Notes: a model not told the origin generated them from the sequence alone. Counted from the stretch's first letter, positions 52,410 to 63,400 are shown. The stretch: DNA of 64,000 nt from Runella slithyformis DSM 19594 (GCF_000218895.1 NC_015703.1:5779001-5843000), one strand, 5' to 3'. Numbers and translations are program-made.

Positions 52410-53650
52410 TACCAATTATGAATGGATCCGTCGGGGGCTTTTAAAACGGGATGCGGAAATTTTGTTTTTTCTTTTATTTCCATCACAAACGTGGCCTTGG
52501 CCGGGTCAAACTTCACCCCCAGCCCCGGACTGTCGTTGAGGTACAGTTTACCGTTTTTGAAGTGGATAAAATCTTCGTTGAAATACGGCGGCCGTTCGGG
52601 TTCTCCGCCTCCCAGTTCCATCAGGCAGCGCATGGGGCTGCTCGCCCCCAATACGTGTACCAAAGCGGCCGTTGCCAATGGGCCTGTAAAGTGCGGAATC
52701 ATGCCTACGTAATGGGTTTCACACATGGAGGCCAGTTTTTTAAATTCGCTGATGCCGCCGGTATTGGGCAGGGTAAAGCGGGTATAGTCGATCTGACGAT
52801 TCTCGATCAGTTCGTTGGTATCCCAACGATCGCCGAACTGCTCTCCCACCGCGATCGGCACTTTGGTCATGGCCCGCACGGTTTTGTACACGCCGGGATT
52901 TTCGGAGCGGACAATGTCTTCTACAAAATAGGGTTCGAGGTTTTCCAGTGCCGAACATATCTTCAGGCCATCGGTCATGTCAAAACGCGTGTGCAGGTCA
53001 ATGGCCCATTTGCCTCCTCCCCCCACCGCTGCGTCGATTCGTTTACATACATCAATGGTTTTCTTTACGTTATCGTAAAAGTCAAAAGGTGCTTCTCCAT
53101 TGCCGCCCGTGGGACCGATGCGGTACGAACGCAGGCCCGCTGCAATACAATCCTGCGCCCGTCCTTCTTCCGTCTTGGCTTTGGAAGCTCGAAATCCGGT
53201 GGCGTAACATTCCACATAATCGCGCGTGGCACCGCCCAGCAGTTCGTAGACGGGCACATTCAGGGCCTTGCCTTTGATGTCCCAGAGCGCCATTTCCAAC
53301 GCGCCTAAGCCGTGCAGTTTTTCCCTTCCCGGCGGGTAAAACATGCCGCGATAGAGGTATTGCCAAAGGTGCTCAATACGAAACGGGTCTTCGCCGATAA
53401 GCATTTGGGCGCACTGTTCGATCATGTCTTTGGAGCCGCCTTCGCCGATGCCGATGAGTCCGCCGTCGGTTTCGATCTCCACAATGCCCCGGGCCTGATT
53501 GAAGAGCGGCTTGTTGTATCCCGGAGCCGCATAGTAACGTATCTTGGTAATTTTCAACTTGGATGCAGCCTGTGCTTCATACAACGGCATCCCAACGGCC
53601 AAGGCAGTGGAGCCTAATATCGCCGTTTTTATAAAGTTTCTTCGTTGCAT
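52409..53650 (-). CDS. Tat-exported enolase-superfamily (mandelate racemase-like) enzyme
   Basis: A 413-residue enzyme with a signal of Tat or similar type (MQRRNFIKTAILGSTALAVGMPL). The N-terminal capping domain contains GIGEGGSKD; the barrel has the acid-dehydratase-like metal motif AIDLHTRFD, the second ligand in YFVEDIV, the third in VGEQFGD, and a base histidine in MIPHFTGP. The DxH pair and HFTGP resemble galactonate/gluconate/mannonate dehydratases. Most of this superfamily is cytoplasmic, so an exported sugar-acid dehydratase is notable. It is downstream of a second enolase-superfamily gene, separated by 329 bases with tandem hairpins. Confidence 0.82.
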   Translation of the reverse strand: MQRRNFIKTAILGSTALAVGMPLYEAQAASKLKITKIRYYAAPGYNKPLFNQARGIVEIETDGGLIGIGEGGSKDMIEQCAQMLIGEDPFRIEHLWQYLYRGMFYPPGREKLHGLGALEMALWDIKGKALNVPVYELLGGATRDYVECYATGFRASKAKTEEGRAQDCIAAGLRSYRIGPTGGNGEAPFDFYDNVKKTIDVCKRIDAAVGGGGKWAIDLHTRFDMTDGLKICSALENLEPYFVEDIVRSENPGVYKTVRAMTKVPIAVGEQFGDRWDTNELIENRQIDYTRFTLPNTGGISEFKKLASMCETHYVGMIPHFTGPLATAALVHVLGASSPMRCLMELGGGEPERPPYFNEDFIHFKNGKLYLNDSPGLGVKFDPAKATFVMEIKEKTKFPHPVLKAPDGSIHNW

Positions 53651-53979
53651 CGTTTAACGGTTTAGGGAAAAGTTAGAGGTTTTTCGGTATTATTTTGTCA
53701 GTAAAGACACTGAAAACGGCAAAGATTTTCCCGCAGATTTGCGGTAATTTAATCCCCGCAGATTTTCGCAGAATGTATAGTAACGTTTGAGTATTGTCAG
53801 TGAAGACACTGACATTGGCACAAAGATTATCCCGCGGATGTTCGGTGATTGAATCCCCGCAGATGTTCGCGGAATTTAGAATAACGGCCGGATGTTGTCA
53901 GTGAAGACACTGACAATGGCAAAATGTTATTTAAAAATGTGTGTCATTCGTCAGTCGTCATTCCCAATTCGTCATTCCT
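53651..53979. repeat. Tandem 100-base repeats carrying GTCAGTG/CACTGAC hairpins
   Basis: Three hairpins share the plan TTGTCAGTG, AAGA loop, CACTGACAA: near 53695, 53794 and 53895, i.e. 99-101 bases apart; the first copy is degenerate (TCAGTAAAGACACTGA). Sequence between is also alike (CCCGCAGA and CCCCGCAGAT elements). 53943-53978 then holds a CATTCGTC-type tract. No gene seen. Confidence 0.75.
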
Positions 53980-55335
53980 CTAGGGTCTAATAATCGTTCC
54001 GTCGAACTTCCGTACCTGCCAGTTGGATTTGGTGGTAATGGGGTATTTGGCGGCTTCTTTTTCGTTGATATCGACGCCGATGCCGGGCACTTCGTTGACC
54101 GACATGTAGCCGTCTTTCATGGTAGGGCATCCTGAAAATACCGACAGTGTTTTTTCGTTAAACGACACCGCTTCCTGAATTCCGAAATTCCAGACAGCCA
54201 GGTCAATGTGGGCATGGGCCGAATGTCCTACCGGCGACACATCGCCCGGACCGTGCCAGGCCGTTTTGATGTTGAACCATTCACCCAGCCGTGCCACTTT
54301 CATGGCGGGGGTAATGCCGCCGATCTGCGAAACGTGGATGCGGATGTAGTCAAACCATTGGTTGACCATCGGCTCCACAAACTCATTGATGTTATTGAAC
54401 AGCTCTCCCATCGCGATCGGCACCGATGTGCTGGTACGCAGTTGTTTAAACCATTTCATATTCTCGGGCGAAAAAGGGTCTTCGATGAAGAACGGACGGT
54501 ACTCTTCCAGTTTTTTGATCATGTTGATGGCATCCATGGGCTGTACCCGCTCGTGAATATCGTGCAGCAGTTCGATATCATCACCGCAGCCTTTTCGCAC
54601 GGCTTCAAACAACTTAGGAATGGATTTAAGGTAAGTGCGTTCATTCATGTAGTTATCACCTTCTCCTCCGAAACCCGCCGCTTTAAAATCGGGTTTCTGC
54701 TCAGTACTGCCCACGGCACCGTAGCCTCCCTGCTGAATACGGATGTATTTGAATCCGCGTTCCATGATGCTTTTTACACTCTCGACCGTAGCCTCCGGAG
54801 TATTGCCGTTGGCGTGTGTATAGCAGGGAATGGCAAAACGGACTTTCCCGCCGAGCAATTGATACAGCGGCATACCTGCCCGTTTTCCTTTGATATCCCA
54901 TAGTGCCTGATCCAAACCGCTGAGGGCGTTGTTCAACACGGGCCCGTTGCGCCAATACGAACTTACGTAGGCAGCCTGCCACATGTCCTCGATATTGTCT
55001 ACGTCTTTGCCGACACAAAATTCATTAAGGTACGTATTGATGGCAACGATCACGGTAGCGGCCCGTTGGGTAAAAGTAGCGCAGCCCAACCCATACAGGC
55101 CCGGCTCGGAAGTTTCGACTTTTACCACGATGAGATTGGAGCCCTGGGGTGCCGTCGCTATGGCCCTCACTCCTGTAATTTTGACAGGCTTCATTGCTTT
55201 GGCGTACCACGGAGTTTCCTTCTCTTCCCGTGCCTGCGCGTTGGATATCCCCCCAAAAAGGCCCAGCAGTCCGGCCGAGCCGCCCAAACCGATCTTCTTC
55301 ACGGTTTCGCGGCGGCTTACATCTATTTTGTTCAT
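53980..55335 (-). CDS. Second Tat-exported enolase-superfamily dehydratase
   Basis: A 451-residue enzyme of the mannonate/galactonate dehydratase type. A probable Tat leader (MNKIDVSRRETVKKIGLGGSAGLLGL, twin Arg present) precedes the capping domain. Barrel motifs: LLHDIHERVQP (metal and base DxH), FFIEDPFSPENM, IAMGELFNN and TAWHGPGDVSPVGH; the last is close to the HGPxDxSPVG signature of D-mannonate/altronate-type dehydratases. It likely dehydrates a hexonate to a 2-keto-3-deoxy acid, which KDPG aldolase could split after phosphorylation. The ATG at 55335 is chosen over the TTG at 55341. Confidence 0.87.
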   Translation of the reverse strand: MNKIDVSRRETVKKIGLGGSAGLLGLFGGISNAQAREEKETPWYAKAMKPVKITGVRAIATAPQGSNLIVVKVETSEPGLYGLGCATFTQRAATVIVAINTYLNEFCVGKDVDNIEDMWQAAYVSSYWRNGPVLNNALSGLDQALWDIKGKRAGMPLYQLLGGKVRFAIPCYTHANGNTPEATVESVKSIMERGFKYIRIQQGGYGAVGSTEQKPDFKAAGFGGEGDNYMNERTYLKSIPKLFEAVRKGCGDDIELLHDIHERVQPMDAINMIKKLEEYRPFFIEDPFSPENMKWFKQLRTSTSVPIAMGELFNNINEFVEPMVNQWFDYIRIHVSQIGGITPAMKVARLGEWFNIKTAWHGPGDVSPVGHSAHAHIDLAVWNFGIQEAVSFNEKTLSVFSGCPTMKDGYMSVNEVPGIGVDINEKEAAKYPITTKSNWQVRKFDGTIIRP

Positions 55336-55984
55336 TTTCAATGCGCTAAAGGTTTATGAAAATAAAAGCCTTTTGGGGGGCTATTTTACTTTCACTCCTT
55401 AGGGGCCAACGGGATAAAATATAAATAGCCGTAAGACAAGGTCCGGCGGCTATCATTCTTAACCTAAACTAAATCGTATGAGAAATCTTTAGCTATGTAA
55501 GTACAATTCGTTTTTTTCTTAGCAAAAGTACTTCTCCGGTCATTTTTATCGGCATTGCGATTGTTAGGCTTTCTTTACCTTTTTTTCCTGCCTCAAAAAA
55601 GGGATAACCGGATAGGAGAGATATACCGATATGATATTTTGAATTTCGTTCAATGACCAATCTTTTTCTGAACTTTCATTTGCCCAAAGCGACAAAATAT
55701 TTGCCGTTTCTCCCCAAATCCTGACTTCATACATCCGTAACATTCGCTCAAATCCCCACCGAAAAGGGGTAGTTTTCAGCAAAATGAAATGGGAGAATTT
55801 TGTGGTGAGCCGTCTGAAACACTGTCTGGAAACCCACGGGCCATTTTTTACCCATAATTTACTTCTACAAGTTATTAATAACCAAAGCATTAATAAACTT
55901 AGTATTACCATTAATACACGCAGGGGAACAATTTTGAGAAGCAATGTGTATTATATACATCAACAATTAATGTATTTACATATT
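55336..55984. other. Intergenic region with one doubtful minus-strand ORF
   Basis: No confident gene. A minus-strand frame (55564-55944) gives a C-terminus YEVRIWGETANILSLWANES and then basic residues, which could be a real or decayed gene, but its start half is poor and no family was recognised. Before the nitroreductase start are AT-rich dyads such as TGTATTATATACA (about 55947-55959) and TGTATTTACA (about 55972-55981), possible operators. Confidence 0.3.
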
Positions 55985-56617
55985 ATGAGCTTGCTAGAAA
56001 ATTTGCAATGGCGCTATGCCACCAAGAAAATGAACGGCGAAAAAGTTCCGCAGGAACAAATTGACTATATCCTGGAAGCCATACGATTGTCGCCTTCTTC
56101 ATCGGGTCTGCAACCGTACGAAATCCTGGTCATTACCAATCAGGAATTGAAAGAAAAGATACGCCCCATTGCCTTTGACCAAAGCCAAATCACCGATGCT
56201 TCCCATGTATTGGTGTTTGCAGCATGGGACAATTATACCGAACAACGCATCAATGATTTCTTTAAACGCTCGAATGCGGAGCGAGGTCTGCCCGACAGTA
56301 CCACCGATGCCTATCGCACGCGTTTACTGACGATGACTGCTGTCAAAAGTGCTGAACAGAATTTTGCCCATACGGCCAAGCAATCCGCGATTGCCCTGAG
56401 CATTGCGATGCTTGCCGCTGCCGAGCAAAAGGTAGATGCCACGCCAATGGAGGGATTCAACGCCGAAGCGTTGGATGAACTTTTGGGCCTGCCGGAAAAA
56501 GGATTAAAAAGCACCGCTATTTTGCCTTTGGGCTACCGCGATGAAGCCAACGACTGGTTGGCAAAACTCAAAAAGGTAAGAGCCCCCAAAGAGTTGCTGT
56601 ATACTCATTTGAATTAA
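55985..56617 (+). CDS. Nitroreductase family NAD(P)H-dependent FMN oxidoreductase
   Basis: A 210-residue flavoprotein. FMN-binding features are visible: the start SLLENLQWRYATKKMNGEKV, IRLSPSSSGLQPYEILVI, FAHTAKQSAIALSIAMLAAAE and LLGLPEKGLKSTAILPLGYRDEANDWLAKLKKVR, all typical of the NfnB/YfkO-type nitroreductases. They reduce nitro compounds, quinones or flavin. The ATG at 55985 matches the family start; the frame extends upstream into AT-rich non-coding DNA with possible operator dyads. It is monocistronic. Confidence 0.92.
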   Translation: MSLLENLQWRYATKKMNGEKVPQEQIDYILEAIRLSPSSSGLQPYEILVITNQELKEKIRPIAFDQSQITDASHVLVFAAWDNYTEQRINDFFKRSNAERGLPDSTTDAYRTRLLTMTAVKSAEQNFAHTAKQSAIALSIAMLAAAEQKVDATPMEGFNAEALDELLGLPEKGLKSTAILPLGYRDEANDWLAKLKKVRAPKELLYTHLN

Positions 56618-56759
56618 TAAATTCTCCGGCGGATCCGGCATTAGCACTTCATCACCAATTCAATAAATAGTAATGCTCTCTATTTCACAGCAGAGAGCAT
56701 TTTTTTTATTTTACTCTACCAAATGCACCTTTCCTACGCTGCAATGCTGCTGTTTTGAT

Positions 56760-57377
56760 TTATTCTTCCTCCAATACTTCCAACACATCCATCAATTCCC
56801 CGAATTCTTTATAGCCGGGCCGGATTTCCTCACTGCCGCGCAGGGCAATGCCGGCGATGGTTACATCATCCAATAAAAAGTCCGCATTTTGGGTGGTGAT
56901 GCCGAAGCCTAATAAAATGGAAAAACGACCGGCTAAGGTATTGAGAAAAGCGGGCCAATCGCCGTCAAAAGCGGCATTGGAACTTGATTCGAGCAAAAAA
57001 TAAGTAGCATAAGTAACATTATAGGCCATAATTTCCTCAATGGTGTCGGCATCCTGATCGGCTTCCACTCTGAGAATAAGGGCTTTACTGGTTTCACTTT
57101 TCAGCCAGGGCAACAATTCGGCATGACTGACCTGAATCACGTCGGGTTGGTACCGATGCAATTTTTCCAACAATGATTCTGCCTCCAACGAGTCGGTCTC
57201 GGCCACGATCTGCACCCCCGCCACCCACGAACGTATATCCTGAAAACGCTTAAGCTCGACAAACGCATCGCTTGTTTCATCAATCGAAAACCCCAGCATC
57301 TCCACACCCATGCCTGCACAATAACGGGCATCCGAAAGGTTGGTTACGTTACTTATCTTTACAATGGTTTTTAACAT
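56760..57377 (-). CDS. TrpF-like (phosphoribosylanthranilate isomerase) paralogue lacking catalytic residues
   Basis: A 205-residue TIM-barrel protein. The start VKISNVTNLSDARYCAGMGVEMLGF is clearly that of TrpF, where VKICGITNLEDA is usual, but the catalytic cysteine is replaced by serine (KIS) and the general-acid aspartate of the LLDS segment by glutamate (LLESSSNAAFDGDW). The phosphate-binding part LLGFGITTQNADFLL is retained in outline, with GIALRGSEEIRPGYKE near the end. It may be a non-catalytic paralogue or act on another substrate; no other trp gene is near. It lies downstream of the giant gene on the same strand, with a terminator between them. Confidence 0.75.
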   Translation of the reverse strand: MLKTIVKISNVTNLSDARYCAGMGVEMLGFSIDETSDAFVELKRFQDIRSWVAGVQIVAETDSLEAESLLEKLHRYQPDVIQVSHAELLPWLKSETSKALILRVEADQDADTIEEIMAYNVTYATYFLLESSSNAAFDGDWPAFLNTLAGRFSILLGFGITTQNADFLLDDVTIAGIALRGSEEIRPGYKEFGELMDVLEVLEEE

Positions 57378-57417
57378 AATTCCCTACAATTGAGTCGCAA
57401 ATATACGGCTGAAAATG

Positions 57418-57453
57418 AGAAATCACTGTCAGTAGTTACTGACAGTGATTTCT
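57418..57453. terminator. Perfect 17-bp palindrome between giant gene and TrpF-like gene
   Basis: AGAAATCACTGTCAGTA (57418-57434), GT, then its complement to 57453. Located just after the giant gene stop on the minus strand, it is likely a terminator although a U-tract is weak. Confidence 0.75.
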
Positions 57454-57476
57454 TGGTGCTGAGAACTTCTGTTTTA

Positions 57477-60400
57477 TTAATTTTTCTTTAATTTTTTTAC
57501 GGTAAACGGAATGCATAGATCCTCAGGACAACAGTTCGCTCCCGGCTCAATAATGACCGGACAACAGCCGTTGGCAGGACACGTCTGATTCGTCGCCGTG
57601 AACGTATATGTGCCTACCTGGGTCAATAAAACTGTATTACCCGAAGCAATCGGAGTGGTTTCCCCATTTCTGAACCATTGCACATTCGTTAAATTCTCCG
57701 GAACCGAAGCCTGCACTTTTTCGCTCGGACATAACTTAATCGGAACCGTAAAGCACTGGCTTTCGATATCATCCTCCCCTGCCTTGCCGTTCCCCGGCGT
57801 GGAGTCAATGTCCTTTTCGTTGGTCTTGCTGATTTCGGCCGTGTTCAGGTGGATACCCGGAAGAATGGCTTTCACTTTATAAACCAGCGTCACCGTGTCA
57901 CCGTTGGTACCTGCGTTGGCTGCAATATCCCCAATGGTCCATTTAATGACGTTGCCAGTAATAGTGGCACTGCCGCGACTTGCCGTGAAACTACCCGTTA
58001 CAAACTGTACCGTAGTGGCGAGGCTATCCGTCACTTCGACGCCGGTGGCGGCAGTATTCTGTTGGTTGAAGACCTTGAGCGTATACGTTAACTCATCACC
58101 GAGTTGTGCGATTTTTTTGCTGATGGCCTTCTTCAGGGCCAGGTCAATGGTCACCGTACAGTTCTGCGCATTAACGGTAGCCATGACGCGGCTTGTACTG
58201 ATGGCAGCGGGACAGGCAGGGTCGGTACTGCGAGCCTGAGCGTAGAAAACTGCCCCGCCCGCCGTGACTAATCCTGTAGGTTTAAAATTAAGTCCCGTAA
58301 AGACGGCTGTTCCGCCCGTTGGCTGCGTAAACCACTCGACCGTAGCCAAACCAACGACAGTTGTCTTGATGGTCGGGAAGGTATCACCGATACAGGCGGT
58401 TAAGGTTGGGGTAACCAATACCGGTAATGGCGGATTACAATTACAATTCGGTCCGGTGATCAGCGTGTCGAATTTACATACAGCACTCAGACTGTCGGTG
58501 ATCTTCACCGAAGTTCCCGAAGGAATGCCCGTAACGGTGTAGGGATTGGTGCCCGTCAGAACTCCATTATTAACTTTCACCGTACCCACCTTATTGCTTA
58601 CACTAAAGCTCAGGCTGTAGGTTTGGACATCGGCCGAACAAACAGGGCCGGCCGTTACCGTTACTTTGGATTTGATACATGGCACTACCAAGCCGGCATC
58701 CACCGTCAGATTATTCGTCTTCAGAATGTCTGAAGGAGTTGTTGGGTTAAACACCGGTGCAAGCGTAATGACCTGACTCAGGCCCGAGGTGGGGTTGAAG
58801 TCGGAATCTTTGGTGTCGTCATTGCCAACGTTCTGTTTAGCAGTAATGACGCAGGTATCTTTCAGGCTCGTTTTGTCGATCTCAACGATGTAATCGCCTG
58901 CCAATAATCCCGTGAACAGGTACAAGCCGTCCGTGCCCGTGGTTTTGGTTTGAAGCACTGCGCCTGTTTTAGTGCCTGCGGCCGCGGCGTAGAGATTTAC
59001 TTTTACGCCGGCTACGCCTTTTTCCGTAAGCAAGTCCTGCAATCCGTTGTCGTTGGCATCTTTCCAGATCAGGTCACCGATGCTGCCCACCGGTTGGTTA
59101 CAGACGGGGGCTGTGACGATGATACTGTCTTTACAACCGCCTGTGCCGGTGATAATGAGTTTCACACTTGCCGTCGTCAATGGGATATTGGCGATACTAT
59201 CGCCTGTGACGGTCAAACCCGGAACGGTTGTCACGGTGCCTCCCGTGGCAACAAATTTAATCGTGTAAGCGGTGCCGTTTTGGCGGCAGGCCGGGAAGCC
59301 ATTGGCAACAGTAATGGTGGGCTTAGGATTGACTGTTACGACCACGTTAGCGGTGTCTTTGCAACCGGAGGCATTTTGTGCTACCAATACGTAGGTCGTA
59401 GTGGCAGTTGGTTTAACGGCCGTTGGCGCGGTGACTGCCGTGCCTCCTGCCGTGGCTACAGTCCAAACAGGACTCAGTAAAGCAGCGTAATTGGTGATTT
59501 TAGACGTTAAATCCACACTTTCTCCTGCACAAATGGCGGCTGTACCGTCAGCGATGTTGGGCTTCGCATTGACAACTACCTGCGCCGTATCGGTACAGAT
59601 AATTCCACCGCCGGTGACGGAGTAGATAAATTTATAGGTTCCTGCAGCGCTCAAACCGGTGATGTTACCTGCGGCATCAATGGAAGCCGTAGCGGGGTTG
59701 CCGCTTTGGGCGGCCCAGGTTCCTCCTGCGGTCACAGCGGTGAGTTTGGCCGTCGTGACAGGCTGACAAACGGCCGGCGCATCGGGCCCCGCATCGGGTT
59801 TAACACAACCTGTACAAGGTTGTACTGTCACAGCTATGGTGTCTTTGCAGCCTGAGGCAGTAGTGTAAACAAACTGATAGGTTCCGGCGACGGTCATATT
59901 AGTTACCGCGTTTCCATTGATGGTTGCCGTAGCAGGGGTTGTTCCAATTTGAGTGAAAGTGCCGCCTGATGGTGTTGGTGCAAGAGTGATTGAAGTAGCT
60001 AAAGTGTTCGTTGCAGGATTCACACAGGCCATAGTGGTATCCTTGCCTGCATTGGGCTTAGGATTGACTGTTACGACCACGTTAGCGGTGTCTTTGCAAC
60101 CGGAGGCATTTTGTGCTACCAATACGTAGGTCGTAGTGGCAGTTGGTTTAACGGCCGTTGGCGCGGTGACTGCCGTGCCTCCTGCCGTGGCTACAGTCCA
60201 AACAGGACTCAGTAAAGCAGCGTAATTGGTGATTTTAGACGTTAAATCCACACTTTCTCCTGCACAAATGGCGGCTGTACCGTCAGCGATGTTGGGCTTT
60301 GCATTGACAATCAACTGTACAAATGCCGTATCAGCGCAGGTGATATCACCGGTAGTGTTGACAATTACGGCATAATATTTTGTACCTGCACTTGTCAGCG

Positions 60401-63400
60401 CTGCACCTGTTGGGGTGTAAGCAGCCAAGGTTTGTCCCGAAATAGCCGTTCCTAAACTGCCTGTTGTATCCGCTAAAGGACCGTACCATTGGTACTCTAT
60501 ACCTGCGCTTGGGGTAGTGGTGTAAGATGTTATCGTCCCGCCAACGCAAATAGTTTGCGTTTTGGGAGTGGCAACGGCTACCGGTTTGGTGCAGCAGATC
60601 AATGGCTTGATCGTAAACATGAAATCTTTATAGCAACCGTCTTCACCATTATAGATTCTGACAAGATACGTAACATCAGAAGCCGGGTTACTAATATTTC
60701 CTACAATGACACCACCTGCCAGACTGCTGACAAGCGTCGCGTTGGCGTAGGTTGGAATGGTGGTAATATCGCCTGTTGTGAAGGCTACTTTATCACCTCC
60801 GGTACCGGGGCCTAACAAAATGCTGCCTTTGCCTCCGGCACAGGTCGGCTGGATAACCTCCATCTTATAATTTGGCTTCGTACATTTATAAAAACCAAAG
60901 TCTACGCTGTAATTTGTGATACCTCCGTCTAAAGGCTCGGCGTTATTTGCCAACGTTATTGGTTTACTGATAATACCGCAACCTGTAACGGCAGAACCGT
61001 TATCATCGTTTTCAATATTATCATCAGGGTCCGGGGCAGGGTCATTGCCGGTACTGCTTACAAAGTCTTTGAGTGGTCCTAAGAAATTGGCATCCGGAAT
61101 CTGAACAATGTAATTACCTCCCGGCAGATTGGTAAATGTATACGTACCTACAATCCCCGTTACAGTTGTTGTGGTAGTGGAAGTGACATATTCATCCGGG
61201 TCCGGCTTGCTGTTGTTATTACGGTCTTCGTACAGGATAACACTCACTCCGTTGATACCCGGTTCAAAAGGATCTGCTTTGCCGTTATTATTGATGTCAC
61301 TCCAAACAAAATTTCCTAAATTATAAGGCCCGGTCTGAATAATGATACCTGCATCCCATGTCAGATCCACTTCACCGGCAGTCAGGTCGGTTACCTCCGT
61401 TACGCCGGTGGTGGCATTAGGATCAGAATCGCTTGGGTCGCTGCTGCCGTTGACCGTTCCGGAATTAGTGGTAAAAGTCTGTCCTGTGGCCAATTTGAAT
61501 TTGACAAAATATTTACCGGGTTCAAGGTTTTCAAAGAGGTAGTAGCCCGGGCGACCGTAAATATCGCTACCCGTTGTATCTCTCGCTACGGGTACTCCGT
61601 CGGCAGCATCGGGTTCCGCTGTTCCGTTGTTATTTACATCTCTATACAAGCATACAATGACACCATTGACACCGTTGGTAGTCGATTCGTCCTGGATGTT
61701 ATTTTGATTTTGATCAAACCACACATAATTACCCAAAGCGGCTTTGTCGACAAATACGCCCTGATCCCAACGCAGGTCGGTTTCGAGAGCTGCAATGTCG
61801 GTTATCCCTGTTACAGTAACCCGATTTCCATTACAAATTGTGGCTATCCCATCCGAATCTAAGCTGTCACCGGGAGTTGCGACATTGGCCGGTGAAGAGC
61901 TATAGCCTGCGGGTACAAAGAAAACGGCAAAATAATTATCCGGTTTCAAATTAGGAAACAGGTAGCGGCCTCCATTGCCCGTTGAAGTAAAGCTTACCAA
62001 TTCATCATTTTTGGGGTCAGCGATTCCGTCACCATTGTCTCGGCGCAGCTCTACTCTTACCCCGTCAATCCCCGGTTCACCGGCATCCTGAATGCCGTTT
62101 TTATTGGTATCTATCCAGACAAAGTCACCGTAAGCGCCGGGTACGATTGGTTTTACTTTGATACCTACTTTATTGGGTTCTGCCGGTAAGAAGGGGTCAT
62201 TGTTGTCGGCACGAGTTGCCTTAAAACCAAATGAGTTCCAAGCTATTTCGTTGTTGGTTGGTGCATTGGTAGGAGCACGCATGTCCCAGGTGAGTTCTAT
62301 TTCATCGCCTGGCTTCAACACTTTTGTACCAAAGTCAAACTTCAGGCCCTGTACCGTGGTTGGGTCTGAGGGCAACACGGTTGTCCAATTGGGTGGATTA
62401 CAGCCCGCCGGACCACCGGTCACATAGTCGGGTCGGCAGGGATTTTGCACCGTAGTATAAAATACCGTTACGCCTGTTGGCGTGGCAATGGGGGTGACTA
62501 AGTTCGGTCTCCATGCGGTTTCGCGAGGCGTCAGGTCTTTAACCCCTGTATCACCGATATAAGGCAAAATGTCGAAGATTTCGATTGCCTTGGTAGATAC
62601 GTTACCATTGTTTTTGACAATCAATTTATAGTTGGCTAAACCTCCGGGCATGGTAGATCCAAAATCAGGAAACTTAGAATAGGTCGTATCACACTCCCCT
62701 TTCACCCATTTCACCGACTCCATAGAAGCCGAACTGGCTACAGCTGCACCGCCGGTATCATAACAGAGGGTATCAGCCGTAGAACCATCTCCATCTAAGT
62801 CATATATATCTTTGGCAGCTACACTGCCAATAGACTCATATTCCGGAATTAAGCATTGAGATGGCGAGCTACCGGTAAAAAAGGCGGTATTTTTTAAGCC
62901 CGGGCCATCGAGATAAGGCTGCCGAGTCCAGTTGGGCACCGTACCGGGATCGCCTCCGGGCAACTGATTGCTGATCTTTGTTTTAATGCTGAATTTAAGG
63001 ATCCCTCCGGATTCCAACGGGGTATTCCATTTGAGTCGGATCAGGGTTCGGCCCGTACCGTTATAGTTAGGGATAACATCCGTCACGCTCGGAGCAGGTG
63101 TTCCGGCAGCATACTGAATGTCATTTTCGTACAAAAGTCCCAGAGGTAATAGGTCCATCACTACGGGATTGGACAGCGGCTGTCCACCTAAATCATTTCC
63201 TGCCTGTATAAACATCCAGGCAATATCACCGCTTACAGCAGGCGAATAAAAAAAATTATCAAGACTCATCGGTGATTTAACGACCCGCTTATCCACCGAA
63301 ATATTACTGAACTGATCTTTAGGGAGTAGAGTTATTGTTACACAACTGTTGGCGGTAAGAAGATCCACACCTGCGGTGGTGGTGGTACTTGTCATACAGT

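Noticed and set aside
55564..55944. Minus-strand ORF before the nitroreductase gene
   Set aside because: Its N-terminal half looks non-coding and no family is recognisable; only the last 55 residues look plausible. Left as an uncertain intergenic ORF.
58950..59480. Plus-strand ORFs inside the giant surface-protein gene
   Set aside because: They run antisense through repeated modules of the coherent 2,000-codon frame.
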